The notes beneath the pieces were generated by a model. The model was not told the origin of the DNA and did no database searches. It saw only the letters and a list, made by a program, of their open reading frames with translations. 64,000 nt of DNA from CAWJEL01 sp964647255 (GTDB lineage Bacteria > Chloroflexota > Anaerolineae > CG2-30-64-16). The stretch covers positions 37,352 through 101,351 of the forward strand of contig CAZYGI010000005.1 of assembly GCA_964647255.1 (NCBI GenBank), in the 5' to 3' direction. The position numbers and the translations under genes were made by a program. Below, in pieces: positions 24,526 through 33,100 of the stretch (within the stretch, counting starts at the first letter, position 1; each line of letters begins with the position of its first letter).

Positions 24526-25710
24526 ATGCCATCCATCCACACGATCGCCGTCCACGCGGGCGAGCAGGCCCAGCGGCCGCTGTTCACGCCGGTCGCCACG
24601 CCGATCTACCACGCGTCCAGCTACGTCTACGACGACATGGAGATGCTGGACGCGACCTTTGCCGGGACCTTCGACGGCCCGATGTACACCCGCTACGGCA
24701 ACCCAACCGTGTCAGCGCTGGAGGCGGCGGTGGCCGCGCTGGAGGGGGGCGAGGCGGCGCTGGCCTACGGCTCCGGCATGGCGGCGATCCATGCCGCGCT
24801 GCTCGCCGCGGGCGCGCGGGCGGGGACCGCAGTGGTGGCAGCCCAGGACTGCTACGGCGCGACCTACGCGCTGCTGAGCAAGCTGCTGGCGAGCCAGGGC
24901 GTGGCCACGCACTTTGTGGACACCGCCGACCTTGGCGCCGTGCGCGCGACCCTGGCGGCTGCCCGCCCGGCCGCGCTGCTCGTCGAGACGATCTCGAACC
25001 CGCTGCTCAAGCTGGCCGATCTGCCGGCGCTGGCGGAGCTGGCGCACGGTGCGGGCGCGGCGCTCATCGTTGACAACACGTTCGCCTCACCCTACCTCTG
25101 CCGGCCGCTGGCGCTCGGCACGGACTATGTGGTGCACTCCGCAACGAAGTACCTGGGCGGGCACGGCGATGTGCTGGGGGGCGTCATCGTGACCAGTGCG
25201 GCGCGGCGGCGGGAGCTGAACGAGATCAACAAGCTGATCGGTGCGAACCTGGGGCCGCAGGAGGCGTGGCTGGTGCTGCGCGGGCTCAAGACGCTGCCGC
25301 TGCGCGTCCAGCGCCAGTGCGAGAACGCCCGCCGCGTGGCCGAGTGGCTGGCCGGCCATCCGCGGGTGAGCCGCGTCAACTATCCCGGCCTGGCGTCGCA
25401 CCCGCAGCATGGCCTCGCGGCGCGGCTGCTGGAGCGGGGGGAGTTCGGCGCGATGATCAGCTTCGATATCCGCGACGCGGACCGACCGGCCGTCTTCCGC
25501 TTCATGGAGGCGCTGCGGCTGGTGCTGCCCGCCACCACGCTCGGCGACGTCTACAGTCTGGTGCTTTACCCGGCGCACTCCTCGCACCGCGCGCTCGACC
25601 CGGCGCTGCGCCGGCGCCTCGGCATCGGCGACGGCCTGGTGCGGCTGTCGGTAGGGATCGAGGATCCCGCGGATATCATCGCGGATTTAGGGCAGGCGTT
25701 AGCACGTTGA
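24526..25710 (+). CDS. Cys/Met-metabolism PLP enzyme (cystathionine gamma-synthase/lyase type)
   Basis: The 394-residue protein has TPIYHASSYVYDD, YTRYGNPTVSALEAAVAALEGG, AYGSGMAAIHAALLA, VETISNPLLKLADL, VDNTFASPYLCRPL and the PLP-lysine segment HSATKYLGGHGDVLGG. It acts in transsulfuration or related gamma-elimination/replacement (cystathionine beta/gamma-lyase, gamma-synthase, O-acetylhomoserine sulfhydrylase or methionine gamma-lyase); the subgroup is not clear. It follows the transporter by 44 bases on the same strand, which together with the Rrf2 regulator hints at a sulfur link. Confidence 0.9.
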   Translation: MPSIHTIAVHAGEQAQRPLFTPVATPIYHASSYVYDDMEMLDATFAGTFDGPMYTRYGNPTVSALEAAVAALEGGEAALAYGSGMAAIHAALLAAGARAGTAVVAAQDCYGATYALLSKLLASQGVATHFVDTADLGAVRATLAAARPAALLVETISNPLLKLADLPALAELAHGAGAALIVDNTFASPYLCRPLALGTDYVVHSATKYLGGHGDVLGGVIVTSAARRRELNEINKLIGANLGPQEAWLVLRGLKTLPLRVQRQCENARRVAEWLAGHPRVSRVNYPGLASHPQHGLAARLLERGEFGAMISFDIRDADRPAVFRFMEALRLVLPATTLGDVYSLVLYPAHSSHRALDPALRRRLGIGDGLVRLSVGIEDPADIIADLGQALAR

Positions 25711-25806
25711 CAGGTTGACAGGTTAGCACGTTGAAACGTGCGAACGTGCAAACGTGCGAACGTGCAAACGTGCGAACGTACAAACCTGCAAACGTGCCGA
25801 CCTGCC
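25691..25806. repeat. Phased 8-base stutter forming a large imperfect palindrome
   Basis: The gap between convergent genes is made of 8-base words: AACGTGCG and AACGTGCA alternate about six to nine times at 25733-25806. The left side (from GGCAGGCGTTAGCACGTT) is their inverse, so outer GGCAGG pairs with CCTGCC and the inner GCACGTT with AACGTGC. It probably folds as a long hairpin in both transcripts and may be a bidirectional terminator. Confidence 0.75.
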
Positions 25807-25812
25807 GCCGCA

Positions 25813-27474
25813 TCACCGCCGCCGCGGAAAGACCATCGAAATCACCAGCGCCGCGCCCATCAGTGCGGAGAAGGCAAAGCCTGCGAGGCTGAGCCAGCGC
25901 GCGATGGGGCTGTTGGCCGTGTAGGGGAACAACCAGGCGGTGCCCACGATCAGCGCGGCGATCATCAGGCTGACGGCCAGGCGGGTGGACAGGCGGTCCA
26001 CCGTCCCCAGGATGTCGGCGGTGTCCTTCATGCGGATAGTGAAGAGGTCGCCGCGCTCGACCTTGCGCAGCAGGCCGCCGGCCGCGCGCGGCAGCGCATC
26101 CATCATCTCGGCCATTTCGGTCTGGCGGTGAAGAAGAGTCAAGCGCAGGGGGCGCTTCGGCAGGAAAGAGCGCCGGAGCAGCCGCCGGACAAGAGGGGCC
26201 GAGGCCGCGAAAATATCGAAATCGGGATCAAGCTGCGCCCCAACCCCCTCCAACATGCTCAACGTCTTCCCCAGCAGCCACAGGTTCGAGGGCAGCCGCA
26301 GCCGGTGGCGGAAGGCGATGGGCATGAGATCGGATACAAACTCCGCGGCCCGGACCTCCTTCAGGGTGACGCCGCGGTACTTGTCCAGCAGCGCGCCGAC
26401 GTCGCGCGCCAACGCTTCGCGGTCCACATCCTCGTCCGCGGCGCCCATGCGCAACAACTGCTCGGCCAGATCGGGTGTAGACATCTCCATGGCCGCGATA
26501 TAAAGCAGGGTCAGTTCCTGGCGCAGCTTCTCGTCCACCACGCCCATCATGCCGAAGTCCATCACCCCCAGCACGTTGCCGGGCATCACCACGAAGTTGC
26601 CGGGGTGCGGATCGGCGTGGAAGAAGCCGTCCTCGAGCACCTCCTTGACGATGGTCTGCGCCGCATAGCGCGCGACATGCTTGCGATCAATCCCGGCCGC
26701 TTCCAGCGCGGGCAAATCGTCAATCTTGATGCCCCGGATGCGTTCCAGCACCAGCACTTGAGGCGTAGAATACTCCCAGTAGACGCGCGGAAAATAGATC
26801 TCGGTCCACCCCTCGAAATTCTTGCGCAGGCGATCGGCGCTGCGGCCCTCGCGGCGATAATCCATCTCGCGCCGCAGCGTATCCGCGAACTCCCGCACGA
26901 CGCCGGGTAAATCGTGTCGTTTGCCCAACGGCGTGACTTTGCTGCCTGCCGCCAGCTCAGCCATCATCGCCAGGTCGGTCTCGATGAGCTGGCGGATGCC
27001 CTGCCGCTGCACTTTGACAACCACCTCCGTGCCGTCGGCGAGGGTCGCCGCATGAACTTGCGCCAGCGAGGCCGCGGCCAGCGGCACGGAGTCAATGCTG
27101 GCGAAGACCTCTTCGGGCGGCTTGCCGTATTCGTTCGTCAGTACGGCGTGGATCTCCTCCCACGGCTGGGCGGGCACGCTGTCCTGCAAACGCGTCAGTT
27201 CAGCGATGTAGGCCGGCGGCAGGAGGTCGGGCCGCGTGCTCAACACCTGACCCAGCTTCACGAAGGTCGGCCCCAATTCCTCCAATGCTAACCGGAAGTG
27301 CTCGGCTGCGGCCTCCGCGGACACGGCTTCCTCCGGCTGTGGCCTGCGCCACAGCCGGCTCCGCAGGCTTGGTTGGAGCTGCTCCCAGGCGACACCGAAC
27401 CCGTGCCGAACAAACGTGGCCCCGATCTGGCGTGTGCGCTGCAACTTGCGGACAGGGTGCTGGACGATGGACAT
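25813..27474 (-). CDS. ABC1/UbiB-family atypical kinase
   Basis: The 553-residue protein from ATG 27474 begins MSIVQHPVRKLQRTRQIG; a longer open frame upstream overlaps the divergent promoter region and was not used. Family marks are the KxGQ motif (FVKLGQVLSTRPDLLP), the Ala-rich loop AAASLAQVHAA replacing the glycine loop, VVVKVQRQ, catalytic FHADPHPGN and metal-binding MDFGMMG. Two C-terminal transmembrane segments follow (LMIAALIVGTAWLFPY and WLSLAGFAFSALMGAALVI). UbiB proteins support quinone or isoprenoid lipid handling at the membrane. It is convergent with the PLP enzyme and divergent from the M1 peptidase. Confidence 0.92.
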   Translation of the reverse strand: MSIVQHPVRKLQRTRQIGATFVRHGFGVAWEQLQPSLRSRLWRRPQPEEAVSAEAAAEHFRLALEELGPTFVKLGQVLSTRPDLLPPAYIAELTRLQDSVPAQPWEEIHAVLTNEYGKPPEEVFASIDSVPLAAASLAQVHAATLADGTEVVVKVQRQGIRQLIETDLAMMAELAAGSKVTPLGKRHDLPGVVREFADTLRREMDYRREGRSADRLRKNFEGWTEIYFPRVYWEYSTPQVLVLERIRGIKIDDLPALEAAGIDRKHVARYAAQTIVKEVLEDGFFHADPHPGNFVVMPGNVLGVMDFGMMGVVDEKLRQELTLLYIAAMEMSTPDLAEQLLRMGAADEDVDREALARDVGALLDKYRGVTLKEVRAAEFVSDLMPIAFRHRLRLPSNLWLLGKTLSMLEGVGAQLDPDFDIFAASAPLVRRLLRRSFLPKRPLRLTLLHRQTEMAEMMDALPRAAGGLLRKVERGDLFTIRMKDTADILGTVDRLSTRLAVSLMIAALIVGTAWLFPYTANSPIARWLSLAGFAFSALMGAALVISMVFPRRR

Positions 27475-27617
27475 GGTGAAGGCTCCGAATGACGAATGAT
27501 GAAGGACGAAGATGATTTTCAATGAGGATGGGGGTAAAGTCAAGCTGCTTGCCGAGCCTTGGGCCGCGTTGTATACTGCGAGCGGACGCCTATTCCGGCA
27601 CTGGAGAGGTAGCCGCC

Positions 27618-29168
27618 ATGCGACGATTCGTTCTTCTGTCCTCGTTGCTCTGCCTGAGCCTTTTGGCCGGCTGTGCGAACGCAACCCTACCGATCCCATG
27701 GCCGGCCATGCCGACCTCGGTCCTCATGACGCCTACGCCGCGCGTCTGGCCCACCCCGCTGCCGAACGAGCCCACCGCCACCCCGCTCCCCACGCCGATC
27801 CCGGAGCTGACCGGCGCTGCGACCTATACCGCCGCGCTGCGGCCGGAAGCTGGGCCTGCGCCCGCGGAAGGCCTGACCGAGTATCGGCTGACCGTGGACC
27901 TGGCGGACGATCTGCGCCGGGTCGCGGGCCAGGCCGACATCCGGTATACCAACCGGGAGCAGGCGCCGCTGGACGCGATCTACCTCCACCTCTACCCAAA
28001 CCTATGGGACGGCGGCATGGTCGCAACCGACGTGCGCGTGGCCGGCCAGCCGATCACGCCGACCTATCCGTCCGGCGATGACATCCTCGGGCTGCCGCTG
28101 GCCGCGGCGCTCCGGCCGGGCGAAAGCATCACGCTCTCGCTGCGCTTTGCCGAGCCGATCCCGACCGGCGCCGGGGTGGGCAACTACGGCGAACTCGGTC
28201 TGGGCGACGGGGTGCTGGCGCTGGCGCACTTCTACCCCACCGTCGCGGTTTACGACACCGGTTGGCGGCTGGAGACCCCCGCGCTGCAGGGCGATGTGAT
28301 CTTCCACGACGCGAGCCTGTACGATGTGACGCTCACCGCGCCGGCCGACCTCATGGTGGTCGCGACCGGCGCGACCCTGGGCCGCACGATTCAGGGCAAG
28401 CAGGCTGTCTGGCGGCTCGGCGGCGGCCCGATGCGCGACTTCAACATCATCGCCAGCCGGGATTACCGTTCGGCCAGCACCCAGGCCGGCGACATCACGG
28501 TGAACAGCTACTTCCTGCCGGGAGACGCCGAAAGCGGGGAGGAGGCGCTGCGGTGGACGGCCAGGGCGCTGACCTTCTATCAACAGACGTTCGGGACTTA
28601 TCCCTATCGTGAGCTGGATGTCGTGGCGACAGCCACCACTGCCGGCGGTATCGAATACCCCGGCCTGGTCGTCGTGGCGGACCGGCTGTACCGCGATCCA
28701 AGCCGCCACACCTTTTTTGAATCGGCCACCGTCCACGAAGTGGCGCATCAATGGTGGTACAATGTAGTGGGCAACGACCAGGTGAACGCCCCGTGGCTGG
28801 ATGAGTCGCTGGCGCAATACAGCACCTATCTGTATTTCCGCGACGCCTACGGGGAAGCCGGCGCCCAGGGGTTCATCGAGTCACTCAACGCACGCTGGGC
28901 GCGCGTCGGCAACGCCAGAAAGCCCATCGGCCTGCCCGTAGCCAACTACACCGACGCCGAATACGGCGCCATCGTCTACGGCCGCGGCGCGCTGTTCTTC
29001 CTCGCGCTGCGCGATCGGTTGGGCGAAGCCAAGATGGCCGAGCTGCTGCGGCGCTACTACACCGAGGAGACGTGGCGTGTCGCCACACCGGAAGCGTTCC
29101 GCAGCCTGGCCGAGCAGGTGGCCGGCAGCAGCCTGGCAGATCTATGGCAGGAGTGGGTCGAGCCATAA
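27618..29168 (+). CDS. M1-family metallopeptidase lipoprotein
   Basis: The 516-residue protein starts at ATG 27618, with GGAGAGG upstream. It has a lipobox (LLCLSLLAGC), a short Pro/Thr linker, an N-terminal beta domain and a gluzincin domain: GGIEYPGLV (in the place of GxMEN), HEVAHQWW with H373, E374 and H377, and the third zinc ligand E396 in DESLAQY, exactly nineteen residues after the second His. It would cleave N-terminal residues from peptides outside the membrane, tethered by lipid. The GAMEN Met-Glu-Asn is changed to Ile-Glu-Tyr, seen in many bacterial M1-like lipoproteins. Confidence 0.92.
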   Translation: MRRFVLLSSLLCLSLLAGCANATLPIPWPAMPTSVLMTPTPRVWPTPLPNEPTATPLPTPIPELTGAATYTAALRPEAGPAPAEGLTEYRLTVDLADDLRRVAGQADIRYTNREQAPLDAIYLHLYPNLWDGGMVATDVRVAGQPITPTYPSGDDILGLPLAAALRPGESITLSLRFAEPIPTGAGVGNYGELGLGDGVLALAHFYPTVAVYDTGWRLETPALQGDVIFHDASLYDVTLTAPADLMVVATGATLGRTIQGKQAVWRLGGGPMRDFNIIASRDYRSASTQAGDITVNSYFLPGDAESGEEALRWTARALTFYQQTFGTYPYRELDVVATATTAGGIEYPGLVVVADRLYRDPSRHTFFESATVHEVAHQWWYNVVGNDQVNAPWLDESLAQYSTYLYFRDAYGEAGAQGFIESLNARWARVGNARKPIGLPVANYTDAEYGAIVYGRGALFFLALRDRLGEAKMAELLRRYYTEETWRVATPEAFRSLAEQVAGSSLADLWQEWVEP

Positions 29169-29208
29169 TAAACAGTTGAACAAACCGTTAGAGTGCTCAG
29201 GTGCAGCT

Positions 29209-29225
29209 TTCATCCTGCGTTCATC
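29209..29225 (+). promoter_or_regulatory. Direct repeat TTCATC-N5-TTCATC (11-base pitch)
   Basis: Two TTCATC words start at 29209 and 29220, one helical turn apart, about 95 bases upstream of the regulator's -35 box. OmpR/PhoB-family regulators bind such 11-base direct repeats, so it may be an autoregulatory site. The same words also pair with AGGATGAA downstream (about 29237-29244). Confidence 0.35.
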
Positions 29226-29319
29226 TGGCGCGGCTAGGATGAAGTTGCAAATCAACGCGAGGTCACACCCCTGATGCCTGAGCACACACCCGGCGTCCGC
29301 CCCGAATCGCGCGGAGCTT

Positions 29320-29348
29320 TTGCCGCCGCCCCCGTCCGATGGTATAAT
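29320..29348 (+). promoter_or_regulatory. Promoter of the two-component/surface operon
   Basis: TTGCCG (29320-29325), 17 bases, then a perfect TATAAT (29343-29348). It lies about 64 bases before the regulator ATG at 29412 and supports that start over the ATG at 29274, which is upstream of the promoter. Confidence 0.7.
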
Positions 29349-29411
29349 GAACCCGTTAAACCCGTTCGACCGGCGCCAACAAGCGCCGTTCCCGAGGAGA
29401 AATACGGGACC

Positions 29412-30110
29412 ATGCGGATTTTGTTAGTAGATGATGATCGCCCCAGCCTGAAAATGACTGCCTTTCTGCTGCGCGAGGAAGGCTACACCGTCTTCACCGC
29501 AGATAACGGCATTGATGCGCTGCGAATGATTGACGAGAAGACCCCCGACCTGCTGATCCTGGATGTCATGATGCCGGGCATGGATGGCTGGGAAGTGACC
29601 CGCCAACTGCGGCGCAACACCAACCTGCCCATCATCATTCTCTCGGCCAAAGGCGAAACCACGGACCGGGTCTTCGGGCTGGATCTGGGTGCGGATGATT
29701 ATCTAGCGAAACCCTTCGAGCCGTCGGAGCTGCTGGCGCGCGTGCGCGCCGTGTTGCGCCGCGCGGAAGCGTTCACATTCGGCGAGCCGCAATCGCAGTT
29801 GACGGTGGAAGGCTGGCGCCTGGACCCGATCAACAACAGCCTCACCATGCCCAACGGTCGCACTGTCGAGCTGACCCCCATCGAATTTCGCCTGCTGCAC
29901 TACCTGGTGCGCAACAACGGCCGCGTGCTGACGCATGAACAACTCTTGAACACGGTGTGGGGTTACGACTACGAAGGCTACTCCAACCAGGTCGCCGTCT
30001 ACGTGCGCCGGCTGCGCGCCAAGCTGGAACCCGATGCGGATCAACCCCGGTATGTCCTGACTGCGCGCGGCATCGGGTACCGCTTCGAGGCTGCGGGCGC
30101 AGCCGGTTGA
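29412..30110 (+). CDS. OmpR/PhoB-family response regulator
   Basis: The 232-residue protein starts MRILLVDDDRPSLKMTAF. The receiver domain has the acidic pair DDD at 7-9, phospho-acceptor D51 (LLILDVMMPG), Ser in IILSAKGE and Lys in YLAKPFEP. The C-terminal winged helix (ELTPIEFRLLHYL, VLTHEQLLNTVWGYD, YVRRLRAKLEP, RGIGYRF) is OmpR-type. It is the first gene of the long operon; the matching histidine kinase is four genes downstream at 38426, after three large surface genes. It probably controls this locus. Confidence 0.95.
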   Translation: MRILLVDDDRPSLKMTAFLLREEGYTVFTADNGIDALRMIDEKTPDLLILDVMMPGMDGWEVTRQLRRNTNLPIIILSAKGETTDRVFGLDLGADDYLAKPFEPSELLARVRAVLRRAEAFTFGEPQSQLTVEGWRLDPINNSLTMPNGRTVELTPIEFRLLHYLVRNNGRVLTHEQLLNTVWGYDYEGYSNQVAVYVRRLRAKLEPDADQPRYVLTARGIGYRFEAAGAAG

Positions 30111-30156
30111 CGCTGGCCGACGACTCCGGCGCCGCCGGACGGCGCCCCCCTGAGGT

Positions 30157-33100
30157 ATGGACATGTCCGTCCTTCCCCGACTGACTTCAGAACAATACCA
30201 CTCCCAAAAACCAGCAGAGGCAGCGCCGCGTCGATCGCTCACACGCGCTGCGCCTTGGTTGCTGTTGATCTTGCCGCTGGCGGTCCTGCTGGCGCTCGCC
30301 GCCTCGCCCGTGCACGGGGTTGCGCTTGAGGTGACGCACTTGTTTGCCCCGCGCCTGGGCCGCCTGCCGGTCGGCGGGAACGCGGTCGCGGCTGTGACGT
30401 GGAGCAATTTCACCCCCACAAGCTGGATCACCGTGCTGCCGGCCACGAGCAGCGTCACGGCCGAGGCCGCGAACGGCCTCGATCCGGCGACCGCCGGCTA
30501 CGCGGTCAGCACCGACACCGGCGCGACCTGGACGGCATGGTCGGCCGCGGGCCTCACTGTCACCGGCGCGGTCAGCACCACACAGGTCCTGACGGTCAAC
30601 GGCCTGAACCTCCCCGACGCCAACCATGCGAACCTGCTGCGCTTCCGTATCCAGGAGTTCGGCGGCGCGTTGGAGGACAGCCCGGACTATGGAGCGCCGG
30701 TTGACACCACCGCCCCCAGCTCGGCGATCTCGCAGCCTACAAACGGCATCCCGATAAACACCGCGCCGGCCATCCGCGGCACGGCCACGGACGGCAGCGG
30801 CTCCGGCGTTGCCGAAGTGCGCGTGAGCTTACGTAACACCGCCACCGGCTTGTACTGGGATGGCGTCGCCTGGGTCAGCGGCGAGCAGTGGCTCGCGGCC
30901 GCGGGCAACGCGAGCTGGAGCTACATCGGGGCGCCGCCCGCCTGGGCCGACGGCGTGACCTATGCGATCCGCAGCCGCGCGACCGATGTGGCCGGCAAGA
31001 TCGAGACGCCCGGCGCCGAGGTCCGCTTCACGTTCGACACGACGCCGCCCACGGTCGCGGTGCTCTCGCCCAACGGCGGCGAGGTATGGGCGGGCGGCCA
31101 GCCGCAGATGATCACTTGGAGCGCAGCCGACACGACCGGCCTGGCCGCAGCGCCCATCACGTTGAGCGTATCGTACGACGCGGGCACGACCTGGCAGACG
31201 ATCCATGCGGGCCAGGCCAACAGCGGCAGCTTCTCCTGGACGCCGCCGGCGGTCAACAACAACCAGGTCCTCGTGCAGGTGGAGGCGGTGGACCTCGCGG
31301 GCAACCGGAGCAGCGACCGCAGTAACGCGGTATTCACGCTGGACAGCGCCGCCCCGGCCGCGCCGACCGGCCTCACCGCCAACCCGCCGGGCTGGACGAA
31401 GGCGAGCAGCTTCTTCATCTCATGGACTAATCCGGCTGACGTCAGCCCGGTGGCCGGGGCGTGGTACAAACTCGATGCGCCGCCGGCCGCCGCGAACGAC
31501 GGCGTCTACGTTGCCGGCGCCAATATCACCACACTCGCAGGCATTTCCCCCGCGACCGAGGGCGTACACGCCCTGTATGTCTGGCTGCAAGACACCCTGG
31601 GACGCGCCAACCAGGCCAACGCCGCAACCACCACGCTGTTTCTTGACCGAACGCCGCCCGCGCCGCCGTTCAACCTCAACGGCAGCCCGGCCCGCACCTG
31701 GACCAACGTGAATAACTTCGCCGAAAGCTGGACCAATCCCGCCGACCTGTCGGGCATTGTCGGCGCTTACTACAAGCTGGACGCTGACGGGACATCTGAG
31801 ACCGACGGCATCCTGGTGAACAACGCCAACAGCATCGCCGGCATCGTCGCACCCAGCGATGGCAAGCACGACCTCTATCTCTGGCTGGTGGATGCAGCAG
31901 GCAACGTCAGCCACTTCAACCGCAACATTGACCCGAAGGTGTTCTGGTATGACGGCACCCCGCCGTCCAGCAGCATGACGCTGACGCCGCCGCTGCCGGC
32001 CAACGGCTGGTACAGCACCACCGTCACCGCCAGCTTCACCGGGCAAGACCCCACCGGTGGCTCCGGCTTGCAGGCGGTCTCTCACCGGTTGGACACCGGC
32101 GCGTGGAACACCGACCCGACCGCACAGATCGCGACCGAGGGCCAACACACCCTGTCCTACTACGCCCAAGACGTCGCCGGGAACTTCGAGGCCGTCAAGC
32201 TGGTCAGCTTCGCCTTAGATTTGACGCCGCCTGCTGTCACGTTGACACCGGATCGGCTGCCACAGGCAAGCGGCTGGTACACCGCGGCCGTCACGCTCAA
32301 CCTGAACGTCACCGACAACCTCTCCGGCAGCCCACAGGGCTACTACCGAATCAATGGCGGCGCGTGGCAGACCGGCAAGCTGATCACGCTGCCCGGCGAT
32401 GGCGTGTTCCTCATCGAGTACTACGGGCAGGACGGCGCCCGGAATCGGAGCGCGACGGCCTCGCTCCAGGTCGGCGTGGACACCGCGCCGCCGGTCACCG
32501 CCTACCAGGTGCAGGGCACCCAGGGGCAGAACGGCTGGTACACCTCCCCGCTGACGGTCAAACTGGTGCCCAGCGATGCGGTCTCCGGCATCAAGGCGAC
32601 CTATTACCGGCTCAACACCGGTCCCTGGCAGACGGGCAGCCAATTTCAGGTCACCGGCGATGGCTACTACACGCTGGCGTTCTATTCAATTGACGCCGCA
32701 GGCAACGTGGAGACCAGCTTCCCGGTACAAGTGCAAATAGACTCCGCTGCGCCGGGCGCGCCGACCGCCGTGGAATCCGCGCCGAGCGGCTGGAGCCGGA
32801 CCAACCGCTTCACCGTCCAGTGGGCGAACCCCACCGACCTGAGCGGCATCGCGGGCGTCTACTACCGGCTCGATGGTGAACCGACCGGCAGCACCGATGG
32901 CACCTACTCGCCGCTGACGAATCGCCTGGAAGGGTTGACTGTGCCGACCGAAGGCGTGCACCGCCTCTCGTTGTGGCTGCGCGACAATGCCGGCAACGCC
33001 GATCACCGCAACCGGACGCTTGCCCCACCGTTGCGCTATGACGCCACCCCGCCCACCACCACGGCGGCGATCCAGGGCCTGGCCGGGGACAACGGCTGGT

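Noticed and set aside
25733..25806. CRISPR array
   Set aside because: The units are 8 bases long with no spacers, and the region is palindromic; no cas genes are near.
25738..26910. Plus-strand open frame of 390 codons
   Set aside because: It starts in the stutter repeat and is antisense to the UbiB kinase gene; composition is that of a shadow frame.
27475..27699. N-terminal extension of the UbiB kinase
   Set aside because: It overlaps the divergent peptidase start and its sequence has no likeness to the family; the ATG at 27474 opens directly into the conserved part.
29274..29411. N-terminal extension of the response regulator from ATG 29274
   Set aside because: The promoter TATAAT lies inside this stretch, and the receiver domain starts right at the ATG at 29412.
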